Of a DNA stretch of 64,000 nt, positions 38,001 through 46,382 are shown in pieces. Source of the DNA: Prinia subflava (taxonomy: Eukaryota > Chordata > Aves > Passeriformes > Cisticolidae); assembly GCF_021018805.1 (NCBI RefSeq), contig NC_086253.1, forward strand, positions 8,806,735-8,870,734, written 5' to 3'. Position 1 is the stretch's first letter, and each line of letters begins with the position of its first letter. The notes under the pieces are model-generated. The model did not search any database, had not been told where the DNA came from, and saw nothing but the letters and a program-made list of their open reading frames with translations. The position numbers were made by a program, and so were the translations under genes.

Positions 38001-38468
38001 CTGCCTCACCAGCGACTTCAGTGTAAGACACAAAAGCAGTGGGAAGGAACTACAAGGACCAGTCCCTAAGAAATACTTGAATTTTTATCAAAACAAATCT
38101 CTCATTTTAATGAAAAAACAAGAGTGAAGAGCCTTATGCAGATTGACAAATAAATTCAGTCCATGAACCATTTATATGTGCCAGGGAATTATTAATCTTC
38201 CTACAGCTGTTTAGTTTGCCCCCAGGCAGGTGATTTTTCTTCCACCCCTCCCTCAAGATCCTAACACTTTCTGTGGGCTGACTTTCTTGTTACTTACCTC
38301 AGTCTGGCTGTAATAATCAAGGATGGAAGGAAAGAGTGGCAAGATGAGAGCAAATCCCAGCAAGTCGATGAAGAGAGCCAGGAAGACAATTGTAATAACA
38401 CGATTATAGTTCTGTTCCTGCTTGTCATTGGTGGAGCTGCTGCTGGTTCCTCTCTCTTGCAGGGCCAT
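19909..38468 (-). CDS. MFSD10: MFSD10, major facilitator superfamily transporter, complete coding sequence in 12 exons
   Basis: This gene encodes a 12-transmembrane MFS membrane protein (also called TETRAN), reported to transport organic anions. The twelve coding exons, high to low coordinate, are 38298-38468, 37032-37128, 33613-33716, 32647-32805, 31306-31494, 26832-26940, 26130-26241, 24780-24888, 22749-22839, 21298-21345, 20316-20405 and 19909-20015. All phases agree and the product is 461 residues; human is about 455. Visible MFS features are the DLLGF of TM1, the motif-A loop SDHWGRRPV after TM2, GGISKGNVSLSTA in TM4, SLGFTLGPMMG in TM5 (motif-C-like) and PETLPKEKR after TM6. The start ATG at 38468 follows an acceptor at 38481-38483, so the 5' UTR is split and starts in the CpG island near 40.3-41.1 kb. 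The gene lies tail-to-tail with ADD1. Confidence 0.97.
20316..20405 (-). CDS. MFSD10: MFSD10 coding exon 11
   Basis: 90 nt with split codons at both ends, acceptor CTCACACAG and donor GCAG|GTGAGT. It reads TAGQKGRVMGILRSLGALAR then ALGPVLAAA. The GQKGxVMGxLRSLGALARA segment is a strong family signature. Confidence 0.94.
21298..21345 (-). CDS. MFSD10: MFSD10 coding exon 10 (48 nt)
   Basis: A very small exon, acceptor GCTTTTGCAG and donor TATG|GTGAGT. It completes a split Ala codon and reads AAAIVIPCLSAVVSGYG, matching human AAAVVVPCLSSVVAGYG (TM10). Confidence 0.93.
21904..21963. repeat. (GGGAA)n microsatellite, about 12 units
   Basis: An uninterrupted 5-bp repeat on the + strand in the MFSD10 intron between coding exons 9 and 10. 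The pre-mRNA strand carries a UUCCC pyrimidine repeat. Likely length-polymorphic. Confidence 0.97.
22749..22839 (-). CDS. MFSD10: MFSD10 coding exon 9
   Basis: 91 nt, acceptor CTGTTGCAG and donor TTCG|GTGAGC. It reads AIMLLIPAFLLIGWAANVTV and then LSAGLLLYSF, matching human LLLLVPAFLLIGWG...LGLLLYSF (TM9-10). Confidence 0.93.
24780..24888 (-). CDS. MFSD10: MFSD10 coding exon 8
   Basis: 109 nt, acceptor TCCCTTGCAG. It reads MQQGKMFFFIGITMAVIQG then GYARRIKPGNEIRAVKR. The donor is AGG|GTAAAA, followed by an unbroken A run, which is an unusual +5/+6 context. The open frame runs on for a few residues into the intron (VKKK) and is ignored. Confidence 0.95.
26130..26241 (-). CDS. MFSD10: MFSD10 coding exon 7
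   Basis: 112 nt with split codons at both ends, acceptor CTTTTTCAG and donor GCAG|GTATTG. It includes LGLAYFLYLFLFSGLEYTL and SFLTHQRFHFS (TM7 and the following loop), nearly identical to human. Confidence 0.96.
26832..26940 (-). CDS. MFSD10: MFSD10 coding exon 6 (central loop)
   Basis: 109 nt, acceptor CTTTGATCAG and donor CAGA|GTAAGT. It reads VPSVTSGFQAAVDLLSP then WALFQFSAVTRGKESPSEQ, aligning with the human cytoplasmic loop between TM6 and TM7 (ALGFRDAADLLSPLALLRF). It is too short and divergent to be obvious as an isolated open frame and was found by frame continuity. Confidence 0.9.
27621..27658. repeat. Two-copy 19-bp tandem duplication
   Basis: CTTATTCTTCCATCT is followed by TACG in copy one and ACAG in copy two. 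In MFSD10 intron 5, no coding exon nearby. Confidence 0.8.
30995..31140 (+). mobile_element. CR1 LINE 3' end with ATTCTATG tail
   Basis: CCATCCCTGGAAGTGTTCAA through the terminal TATTCTATGATTCTATGAT, the hallmark CR1 3' end. A short copy in MFSD10 intron 5, about 165 bp from coding exon 5 (antisense to the gene). Confidence 0.88.
31306..31494 (-). CDS. MFSD10: MFSD10 coding exon 5
   Basis: 189 nt, 63 codons, phase 0 at both ends, acceptor CCCCTGCAG and donor CGG|GTAAAT. It starts AMIGVAFSLGFTLGPMMG (TM5) and ends IFIFLLLPETLPKEKR (TM6 and the start of the central loop). Confidence 0.96.
32647..32805 (-). CDS. MFSD10: MFSD10 coding exon 4
   Basis: 159 nt, 53 codons, phase 0 at both ends, acceptor CCTCTGCAG and donor ATG|GTGAGT. 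It encodes MGLIASYSLWAASRTFG and then LLSRIIGGISKGNVSLST...ADLHSPKARSKGM, TM3 to the TM4-5 loop. It is very close to the human sequence. Confidence 0.96.
33613..33716 (-). CDS. MFSD10: MFSD10 coding exon 3 (MFS motif A)
   Basis: 104 nt. The acceptor is a long T run ending TTTTAG and the donor is GTG|GTACGT. It encodes GLIGSIFSLLQFFSSPLTG (TM2) and then AVSDHWGRRPVILMTV. The SDxxGRRP loop is the family's motif A, between TM2 and TM3. Confidence 0.96.
33847..33874. repeat. 28-bp perfect palindrome
   Basis: Self-complementary around 33860/33861, with a TA core flanked by AAACC and GGTTT. Located 131 bp upstream of MFSD10 coding exon 3 in transcript order. Confidence 0.95.
36075..36800 (-). mobile_element. 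CR1 LINE fragment
   Basis: Reverse-complement CR1 3' region: GACCTCTGGAAGTCACCTAC, then CTGGGCAGCCTGTTTC and GAAAAGTGTTCCTCC. It continues into a diverged older part with the ACAGTGCATGGACACCC type region. Limits are approximate. It lies in MFSD10 intron 2. Confidence 0.75.
37032..37128 (-). CDS. MFSD10: MFSD10 coding exon 2
   Basis: 97 nt, acceptor TTTTTCAG and donor GGAG|GTAGGG. It reads DGFYLSLQRGVDWFAVM then AGIPPERKYNSVLFG, matching the human GGVDWFATAIG...KRYNSVLFGG loop and TM2 start. It is left after one base of a split Gly codon. Confidence 0.93.
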
Positions 38469-38480
38469 GTTCCCAGTGCT
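38298..38480 (-). CDS. MFSD10: MFSD10 coding exon 1 (with start codon)
   Basis: The acceptor is TTTTTTTTGAAGCAG on the minus strand, followed by 12 nt of 5' UTR, ATG at 38468-38466, 57 codons, and a donor GAG|GTAAGT. The protein starts MALQERGTSSSSTND and continues into TM1 (RVITIVFLALFIDLLGFAL). An upstream in-frame ATG at 38501 falls in the polypyrimidine tract of the intron and was not used. Confidence 0.93.
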
Positions 38481-40299
38481 CTGCTTCAAAAAAAAAGACA
38501 TTTACATCCAGTCAACAGGAAGCTTTTTGCAGGCTTTTCATAAGAGTATCTTGCTGATTCATTCCTACTTTCTCCAGACTTCACAAAAATAAGTTCTGGC
38601 TATATTATTAAGCTATCTGGGAACAAGAGCCTCAACTCTCTGGTCTTGGTTATTAGCTCAGCACCAAATTTTCTCCCATCAAGAACAGGCTACAAAGGCA
38701 ATAAAACAACAAACTCTACAATAGGAGCACCTCAAATAGAACAGAACTAAGGAGCATTTGGAGTTTGTCAACACATCAGCAACACTAATACAACTTTCCC
38801 ACATGTTTCCAACTCGGCATTACAGTAAAATAGGTATGAAAGAGCACTCTATTCCAAATATTCATCCAAGTAAGAGTTTATTTATGTCTTCAGAGTATAT
38901 TAGAAACAACAACAGAACAACAAAACAACAACAATTAAGACCAAAAAAAAAAAAAAAGAAAGAGGCAGACTTTCTAACTACTGCAGGAATGCTGTCTTCA
39001 AGATCAACCCCAGAGAGCAACACAAGAAACAACAGAAGAAAAATTTTAAACTTCATCTTTTATTTCTTTCTCTTTATTTTGTCAGAAATATCAGAACTAT
39101 TAACTCTCTTTGATAATACTCCAAAACTATCTTAAAGCCCTAAACAAGGATGCAGGCCATATAAAGTCTTTAACAAATAAGCTTATTAATAAATGAGCTT
39201 ATTTTTGGGAGTTGGTCTCAATCCCAAAAATAAGCTCATTTTCAACATAAATCAAAATCAAGGAGTAATATATAAACTATAGAACTGCAAACTTCAGAAT
39301 TATAAAACATAGACGATATCTCAGTCATAAAAGAACTACAGCCCCTTCTACTGCAAAAGTCTCTGAAAGTTCATTGCACCAAAAAAATAAAAAGGAGACA
39401 GATTTCATCCAAAGCCAATTAATATAAAAACATTCACTGACTTTGATGTGTCAGCACTGAAAACAGTGAGTACTTCTTAATATAAATTTTATTCCAGACC
39501 AGATGTACCATATTATATACACAAGGCACTTGTGCATAGAAAACGATACTACACTAATTGAAGGCTATAACACTTTGTCATGCTCGGTAATAAATGTTAC
39601 TGTGACATTTCTTTACCTGTGAAGTCAGTTTATTACAACTGAAGCATTATTAAAGCTCAATTGCCATGAGGTAAATAAACATGGAACAGGGACCACCTGC
39701 AATCCCTTTACTGAACTATTGGCATAATGCTCTTAACCAAACTGGTCTGATTTAGCAGATTTATGTCCAAAATCCTTTTATTGAAAATGGCAAATCATCA
39801 CCACTACAAATATTCAGCATTATTTGCTTACCCAAATGATAAAAGAGCACATGGAGCCAAAATAACCATTTCTGTCTGGCCCTAGGTCTATCCAGCCATC
39901 AGCTGAAGGATGGGTTCACTGAGGCAGACTCTATCTTATTTTTCCTCACAATTTGTTTAGTCATCCACTGAATTGCATGACCAAGCAGAACTTTATTCCC
40001 GGGTTATTTACAAAGGTAACTTCCTTCACACCTTTCCCTCAGGAAATTTCCAGCCAGCGTGCAGCTCGAACCCACCGATGCTTGCGCTGACCTTTCACTC
40101 TGCTCCACTTTTGGCTGCGTGCTTGCAATTTCCCTTACGCAATATCCCAAGGTACTACGTGTTTCTGCCTTTGTGCTCCATCGGTTTTGTTGTTCAAAAG
40201 CTCTCCACAATTTTTTGCTAGGCAGGAAACCACACAACATTTTGCAGGCCCTTGGCATCCTGACAGCAAAAACAGAACACTTCACCCCACGGTGCATCT
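38481..40299 (-). other. MFSD10: MFSD10 5' UTR intron
   Basis: From the acceptor of coding exon 1 back to the CpG island. It holds an A15 run near 38,942 and the 20-bp inverted repeat. The upstream non-coding exon is inferred, not pinpointed. Confidence 0.6.
39191..39241. repeat. Perfect 20-bp inverted repeat with 11-nt loop
   Basis: The arms AAATGAGCTTATTTTTGGGA (39191-39210) and its exact reverse complement (39222-39241) flank GTTGGTCTCAA. In the MFSD10 intron upstream of coding exon 1. Confidence 0.95.
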
Positions 40300-41130
40300 G
40301 CCTCGTGTGAGGCGCGCCGCAGAGGGAGCGCTCCCAGTCTGGCGAGGCTGTTCCCGCGCACAGGTGAGTCCCTCACCCTCGCTGCCTCTGCCCGCCTCTC
40401 CCCAGCCTTCCCTCGGGATTCCCCAGCCCTTCCCTCGGGATTCCCCGCCTGTCTCGTCGCTTCTGTCCCCGTCCTCCATCCCCAGGGCCGGGGGCTTAAT
40501 GCCGTGGTTCCTGGGAAGGGATCAGCACCAAAGCTGGCCCTGTCCTAACGCACGAACAGAGATTTGTTACCTGCCGAGTTTCATCCTTCTGAGGTTTTCT
40601 TACCTCACCTCATACCCCTGCAAAATTTTCCCGGGCGCGGCTTTACCTGCTCACGCCGGGAGGGCTCCTCAGCCTCCCTCAGCCAGGGCAGGCGCTCGGC
40701 CGGGGCACGGACAAACCGCAGGGCGCCAGGGCAGGGAAGGGCGGCCCGGCAGAGATGAGGCGGAGGACGCGGGGTCCCTCCCGCCCGGGACCCGCACCCG
40801 CCGGGGCAGCCGCGCCCAGCCCTGCCCGGCCGCTCTCGCCGCCCCTCCGCCCCCGCCCGGGCACCTACCGCTGCTCCGGGGTGTGCGGGCCGCCCCCGCC
40901 TGCCAAGAGCCTCCCCGGGGATGCTGCTGGCGGCGGCTCCTCCCCGGCCCTCCGCGGCGCCCCGGCCGCCTTCCTGTTCCGGCGGGGATGGAGCCGCTCC
41001 CGGCCCGCGCCCGGCGGGAGGACGGACCCGGCGCGCCCGGGCGGGTCCGCGGGCGCGGCGGGGCTGGGCCCGCACCCAGCGCTGCGCCGCGGCCTCGGAA
41101 AGGAACCCCGCACCTCGCACCACAGCCCCT
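40300..41130. promoter_or_regulatory. MFSD10: CpG island promoter of MFSD10, probably divergent
   Basis: A dense GC and CpG segment with GC-box-like CCGCCC/GGGCGG motifs and no TATA box, just upstream of MFSD10 coding exon 1. Several minus-strand donor-like sites could end a non-coding first exon of MFSD10 (GAG|GTAAGA at 40,604; CAG|GTAACA at 40,571; CAG|GTAAAG at 40,646), but I cannot choose among them. On the + strand, CAG|GTGAGT follows position 40,363. A short tandem duplication of CCTTCCCTCGGGATTCCCC lies at about 40,407-40,447. The long open frames here are GC-composition artefacts. Confidence 0.8.
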
Positions 41131-41460
41131 CCTTCGCCCTCAAACACGGGCCTGGAACCACTCGTTCCAAGAGGAGAGCGATGTTTGGTTTGGTGCTACA
41201 GCAGCACTTAGCTGCGGCTTTGATAAGGGTATCTGACAAAGAGAAAAAGGCAGTTGCAAAAGGTGTAGCTGTTCCCAAACTAAACTTCTCCCTCAACACG
41301 AAGTTGTTTAGCCCAGAGAACATGAATAGCTGTGGTATTGTAAGCGCCACCGAGCGTTGTTCCCTTATCAAGACGTGTCTGGTGTCCAGCTGCCTAATTA
41401 AAATGGGAGGATGCGGTTACAAGTGGACTTAGGCAGATCCACCACGACAGTCTTCAACAG
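41131..41460 (+). ncRNA. Possible first exon of a divergent lncRNA (NOP14-AS1-like)
   Basis: The sequence leaving the CpG island on the + strand ends at a consensus donor CAG|GTAAGA after 41,460. In human, NOP14-AS1 starts beside the MFSD10 promoter and runs antisense through NOP14. Position and orientation fit here, but there is no sequence-level proof of transcription, and the exon start is not known. Confidence 0.3.
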
Positions 41461-42220
41461 GTAAGAATCTGCCAGCAAAGTGTATAAAACAAATTAATAC
41501 AGGTATTAAAAAGACTTCTGACTCCCTCGAAGGCACGTTTGGGGTGGATGGAGTTATCAGCACTTGGACACAAACCTACTGAGTGACATCTCTCTCAGGG
41601 GATTGGCAGCTGATTAGACTTGGAGGATCTTATGTAAGTGTAATATCGGGATTAACATGCCAGTTAGATCAAATAGTTATCTAACTGGCTAACTCAAATA
41701 GTTAGCTGCTAATCTCATGTACATCTGAGAATTTTATGTACTTAGTTCGGTGTGAGAAATATGGTAGATCCAGTACATAGTCTGAAACCTGAATGATTAC
41801 ACAACAATTGCAGCCCATTCCAAGGCAAACCTCTTTTTTGAGGTGCTCTGGACAAAGTATGAATAATTCTTTAATATCTGGGGAAAAAAATTATGTATCT
41901 ATATAGTATATAACTGATCAGGCACTGTCTGAATTCAGATACATTAAAAAAAACCCCATTGAAACACCAAAAAAACACAAACCTCTTCCTGTTGTTAAAT
42001 CTGCTGGCCTAAAGCTTTTGCAGATCACTGAGCCCAGTTGTGTTGCTGCAGTCAACCATGTCACACAATCCTGCATGTAAACACATTAGACTGTTTCTAG
42101 AATTAGATAGGTCATTATCCACTCCTTTCCAGTCCAAAATCTTGTACATGTCATGGATAATAACTTAGATTTGGTTCCTAGACTACATTTATTAACACTG
42201 GCCTTTTTCTTATATCAGTC

Positions 42221-42393
42221 TTGTTTTTTTGTTTTTTTTGGTTTTTTTGTGGGGTTTTTTTGGTTTTGGTTTTTTTTTTTTGTTTTGTTTTTGGTTTTGG
42301 TTTTGTGTTTTTGGGTTTTTTTTTGTTGTTGTTGTTGTTTTTTGGGTTTTTTTGGTTTTTTTTTTTGGGTTTTTTTTTTTTTTTTTTTTTTTT
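42221..42393. repeat. T-rich low-complexity tract with scattered G
   Basis: 173 bp of almost only T and G on the + strand, ending in a run of more than 20 T. It yields two overlapping poly-Phe open frames that are not genes. Confidence 0.95.
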
Positions 42394-44179
42394 AACTGAA
42401 GTAATGCCTCATTTATTCTGGCTTTTACTTCCCTACTCTATTGCTAAAAAGCAGTGTTAGTTCTAATGTCAATATTTTAAAGGACTTAATGCCATACAGC
42501 ATCTTCATAATTTTTTAGACTTTAGATTTGTTCAGACTACATGAAAGATTTTAGGTTTCCACTCCTTACACAGAGCAGGGACACACCATGGTAGATGGTA
42601 ACTTCTGCAAGGCACAACTGAGAACATCAGACTGCTTACCAGCTTCCAACTGAGAACCAAAAGACCAAACTCCTGAGGAAGCTTTTCATGCTGTCATAAA
42701 AAAGGTAATTTATGCAGTTTCTAGCTGAACAGTATTGTTCTCACCCTATTCTTTACAATATTCATATTCAAGGTAGCTGTTCTCTGGGACAGCTGATGTT
42801 GACAGATGAGCTACCTGAAACTAAAGGCAAAACGGTAATTTTCCTTTTTTGAGTGTGGTGACTTGATTCTAGTTACAGAATAGTTTCCTTTTTTGGCTAA
42901 TTAAATACAGATTTACAGTTGATAGTTGATGTGTCAAAAGGCCTGTTTTGACAAGTCCTGAGTTAAAAGAAAGAGAGACAAGACAGTGCCTGGTAAGTGT
43001 GATGGTGTTGAAGAAGCTCCAAGAGAAAGGGTCTGCCAGCACTCAAGCACGTTCAAGCCCTTTGTAGTCCAAATGACCAGACCTTCCTATCACATCAGAG
43101 CAGCAACACTGCCCAGCTACTACTACAGAGTCTTGCTTTCCTCCTCATGTAAAATACTGTGTCTTAAGCATCAGCTAGTCCCACATCTGCAATATTAAAT
43201 CTGACTTTAAACACTGACAATGTAATTTATAAAAGCGCATACAGCGATTCTCATTCAAGATTTCAAACAGAACTACTTTCAGTCTGACATTCCAAAACAG
43301 TTGAGTAAATCTATCAGCTGAGATTTCCTCATCCTTCATTTTTGTTCATCAGCATCATAAGATATTCCTGTTCATTCTCTTGTCCCAGAAAATGTCCTGT
43401 CCCAGAAACATTATCATTGTGTCTCTACCATCTTTCTTTACCTCCTTTACTGAAGAATAAAAAGCAGCTGCAAGGGGTATCAAAAATCAGGATCAAAGTG
43501 CCTCTGTCAGCCTCTCTGTGATTCTAATACCCTGCTGGACAAAACCTCTGAAGCTACTGTAAAGTCAGATAAATAACTAATAATACTTTTTAACAGTTTA
43601 TTTGTGCTTTATAGACTGTGACCAAAAGTCCAAACTGAAAGTATTGATTTATAACATAAAAAAGGAAGTGAGCTCCTTCCTCATTACTTCACTCTCAAGT
43701 TCTTGACTTAAAAAGATTTTGTTTTAAAGAAAAAAAAAAAATCATACTGTGCTAAATGGGAATAAAACAGGAGGTATACTAATCTGAGATTCCTTCGAGG
43801 TTTCAGAAGATAACTTTTCCAAATCAGCAAAGCTAACTGAAAATAGATTTCTTTTTTAAAAGTGTGAATGGATTTCATACATAGGAATTTTACTAATTTT
43901 TTCATGACATAAGTATCTTCCCCACATGTACTTAGCATCTGGATTATTTTAACACTTAACACAAGTGCTTTTGCAAACCAAAAAAAGTTGATGATAATCA
44001 CATATTACTTGCATTACTAGTCACTCTGACAGTAAAAGCCTTTTCCCTCAATAAAGTGCTTTTCTCTTAAGAAACAAGACTTGCCTAACAAAGTTTTGTC
44101 ATTAGAGACTAAATGTAAAGGCTGTGTTTCAACTCACCTCTTCTTAGTTTTAGTCCTGCTTCCATTACAAGTTTATTTT

Positions 44180-44300
44180 GAAAAAAACCTCAAACCAACC
44201 AACAACAAAAAATCCAACCAAAAAACCCACATCCCAAAAAAAACCACCCCAAAAGCAAACACCAAACAAAAACCCCCAGAAAACAGAACAAAAAAAACAT
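44180..44300. repeat. A/C-rich low-complexity tract
   Basis: About 120 bp of A runs broken by C and CC, the strand complement in composition of the T/G tract 1.8 kb to the left. Confidence 0.9.
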
Positions 44301-45139
44301 TCTAAGCCAATCCAAAACAACCAAGCCTAGCTGTTAAATCAGATTAACTGACAGAGTGTTAGTTTTTCTTCATGAACAGGTAGAACATTACGATGTCTCA
44401 GTTATCTATTGGCCAAAACACAGATCAGATCTAGGAACAGCATTTGAAAACAGAGGGAGCTTTGCAGGTTTGTTTTTGTAATGAACTATGGCCATCAGTT
44501 CATTCTTAATATACATCTTATTTTATAGTTTGTCTTTCAGATTGAAATTGAAATGTTAATGTAAAAAGCAATTTTTTTTCCTAACAGCTTTCCATGGAAA
44601 CATTACAATTTTGTTCAATGCATAACAACTGTCACTGAATTTACCAAATACTAAGTGAATACCTGAGCAGTGAACCTGGTTCAGATTAGCACCCATCAGT
44701 AACTGTGATGCTCTTTGTCCCATTACAACGTTTCTTTGCAAATATGGTATAAAAAGAAAGTATTAGATGTATTTATTGCCTCTGTTTGAAGAGCAGATTT
44801 TTTCAAAGTCATGCTAGGCACTATCAGTGATTAGACATACATGATAAATTAAGTGGAAGAAAATTAAGGATATCACTGTTTCCTTAAGTCAGACAGTTTT
44901 GAAAACACTAAGGAATTCTAAATAATCACCCTAGATTATTAAGAACTTCAAAGCTGTGCTCAATTCCAAACTTTCTGAAAAGGTGAATGGATGTACAACT
45001 TTAACAAAGGACTTCTACTTGATTCCATTACTCAATACACAATTTAGCATGTCCTGTTGCTGCAGACTAATTAAAATGTTTCTGTTTAAATTGTACTACC
45101 ATTATGAGAGCTGCCTGCAACTATTCAACGTTAAAAAAA

Positions 45140-45925
45140 GATCACAGAATGTCCTACCAGGACCATCCCCAAGAGTCAATCCATGTGAGAGTTTCTTGAA
45201 CTCCATCAGGCTCGGTGCTGTGACCACTTCCCAGGGGAGATGTTTCAGATGAACCTTTTTGTAATATCCAAGCCAAACTACCCCTGACACAACTTCAGGT
45301 CATTCCCTGAGTCCTGTCACTGTCACCACAGAGAAGAGATCAGTGTCTGCTCCTCCCCATCCCCTCACGAAGAAGCTGTAACTGCAATGGAGTCTCTCCT
45401 TTTTCTCTTCTCCAGGCTGAACAGACCAAGTGCCCTCAGCTACTCCCCACACAACTTCATCTCTCCTTCACCACCTTTGTTGCCCTCCTTTGGGCACTCT
45501 CTTGTAGCTTTTATATCCTGCACTCGAGGTGAGGCTGCCCCAGGCCAGGGCAGAGCAGCTGATGCTGTGCCTGATGTCCCCAGCACAGGGATGTCCCTCC
45601 TGGCTGCCAGAATCAACATTCAGCTTTCCATTGCCCAGGACTCCCATGTCCCTTTCCCTGGCACTGCTCTCCAGCCCCTCATTCCCCAGCCTGTCTGTAC
45701 ATCCAGGGTTGCCCCACCCCAGGTGCAGAATCCAACACTTGCCCTTGTTGAACTTCCCATGGTTGGTGAATGTCAAAATCTCTCTGCAGGGCCTCTCTGC
45801 CTCTGAAGGAGTCAGCAGCTCCTTCCAGTTCAGTGTCTTCAGCAAAACTCCTCAGTGTAGCTTCGAGTCCCGTGTGCAGGCTGTTGCTGAAGCTGTTGAA
45901 GAGAACTGGCCCTGAAGTGGAAGCT
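45140..45925 (-). mobile_element. CR1 LINE fragment downstream of NOP14
   Basis: It begins ATCACAGAATGTCCTACCAG and includes CTTCTCCAGGCTGAACAGACC and GAGGTGAGGCTGCCCCAGG, all reverse-complement CR1 3' region. It lies just beyond the NOP14 poly(A) signal and in the same orientation as NOP14. The 139- and 128-codon open frames inside are not genes. Confidence 0.8.
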
Positions 45926-46101
45926 CACTTCTGACCTGTCACCAGCCTGAAGTAACAGGTTTCTGATGCACAATTTTTGTGTGTGAGTGCATAGTTCAAG
46001 TCAGGTGTGTGTGATCAGGTTTTAGACTTAGAATTCTGATCATTCATCAAAATATTCTCATTAAAATAAAACAGAAGCATGCCACATACAAAAGGGTTAT
46101 T

Positions 46102-46107
46102 TTTATT
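46102..46107 (-). terminator. NOP14: NOP14 poly(A) signal
   Basis: AATAAA on the minus strand (GGAAAATAAAAATAACCC), about 176 nt after the stop codon, giving a short 3' UTR ending near 46,085. Confidence 0.65.
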
Positions 46108-46282
46108 TTCCTTATGAAAAGTTGTGGATTTTCCTAATAAGCAGGTTCATTTTTTCAAACATATCCAATGATGTTGTCTCCTCAAAAGGAATGCATTCAA
46201 AAAATGCAATTAAAATCTGTTCAAAAGCCATGATCAGGGTGTTTTATATGGCAATAAGATTCCTGCTGTGGATAGGTCCCAA

Positions 46283-46382
46283 TTAATTCTTCCATTTTTT
46301 CCTCTTCATTGCTTTCCATTCACCTTCCTGTGTAGCAAGGCTACCAAGCAGCTCTTTCACTTTTCTTTTTCTGGCTGAATCT
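46283..46382 (-). CDS. NOP14: NOP14 final coding exon
   Basis: Acceptor GTTTTACAG. After the split Arg codon it reads DSARKRKVKELLGSLATQEG then EWKAMKRKKWKN, and stops at TAA (46283-46285). It corresponds to human DAERKRKVKQLFNSLATQEGEWKALKRKKFKK. Confidence 0.96.

Larger units (their letters stand above)
41461..46084. other. Intergenic region between MFSD10 and NOP14
   Basis: No protein gene. It holds the T/G tract (42221), the A/C tract (44180), a 10-bp inverted repeat with 9-nt loop at 41660-41688 and a CR1 fragment (45140). Confidence 0.7.

Noticed and set aside
38469..38501. Alternative MFSD10 start at the in-frame ATG 11 codons upstream
   Set aside because: It falls before a good acceptor (T run then GAAGCAG) and so would be intronic. 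The ATG at 38468 follows the acceptor and gives the expected length.
40187..41236. 349-codon + strand open frame through the CpG island
   Set aside because: Composition-driven (Pro/Arg/Ala-rich), with no family resemblance. The antisense strand and the other frames are equally open, as expected in GC-rich DNA.
42153..42460. Two poly-Phe/Trp open frames
   Set aside because: Products of the T/G low-complexity tract.
45387..45915. Open frames of about 125-140 codons near 45.4-45.9 kb
   Set aside because: Inside a CR1 fragment, overlapping on both strands, with no conserved product.
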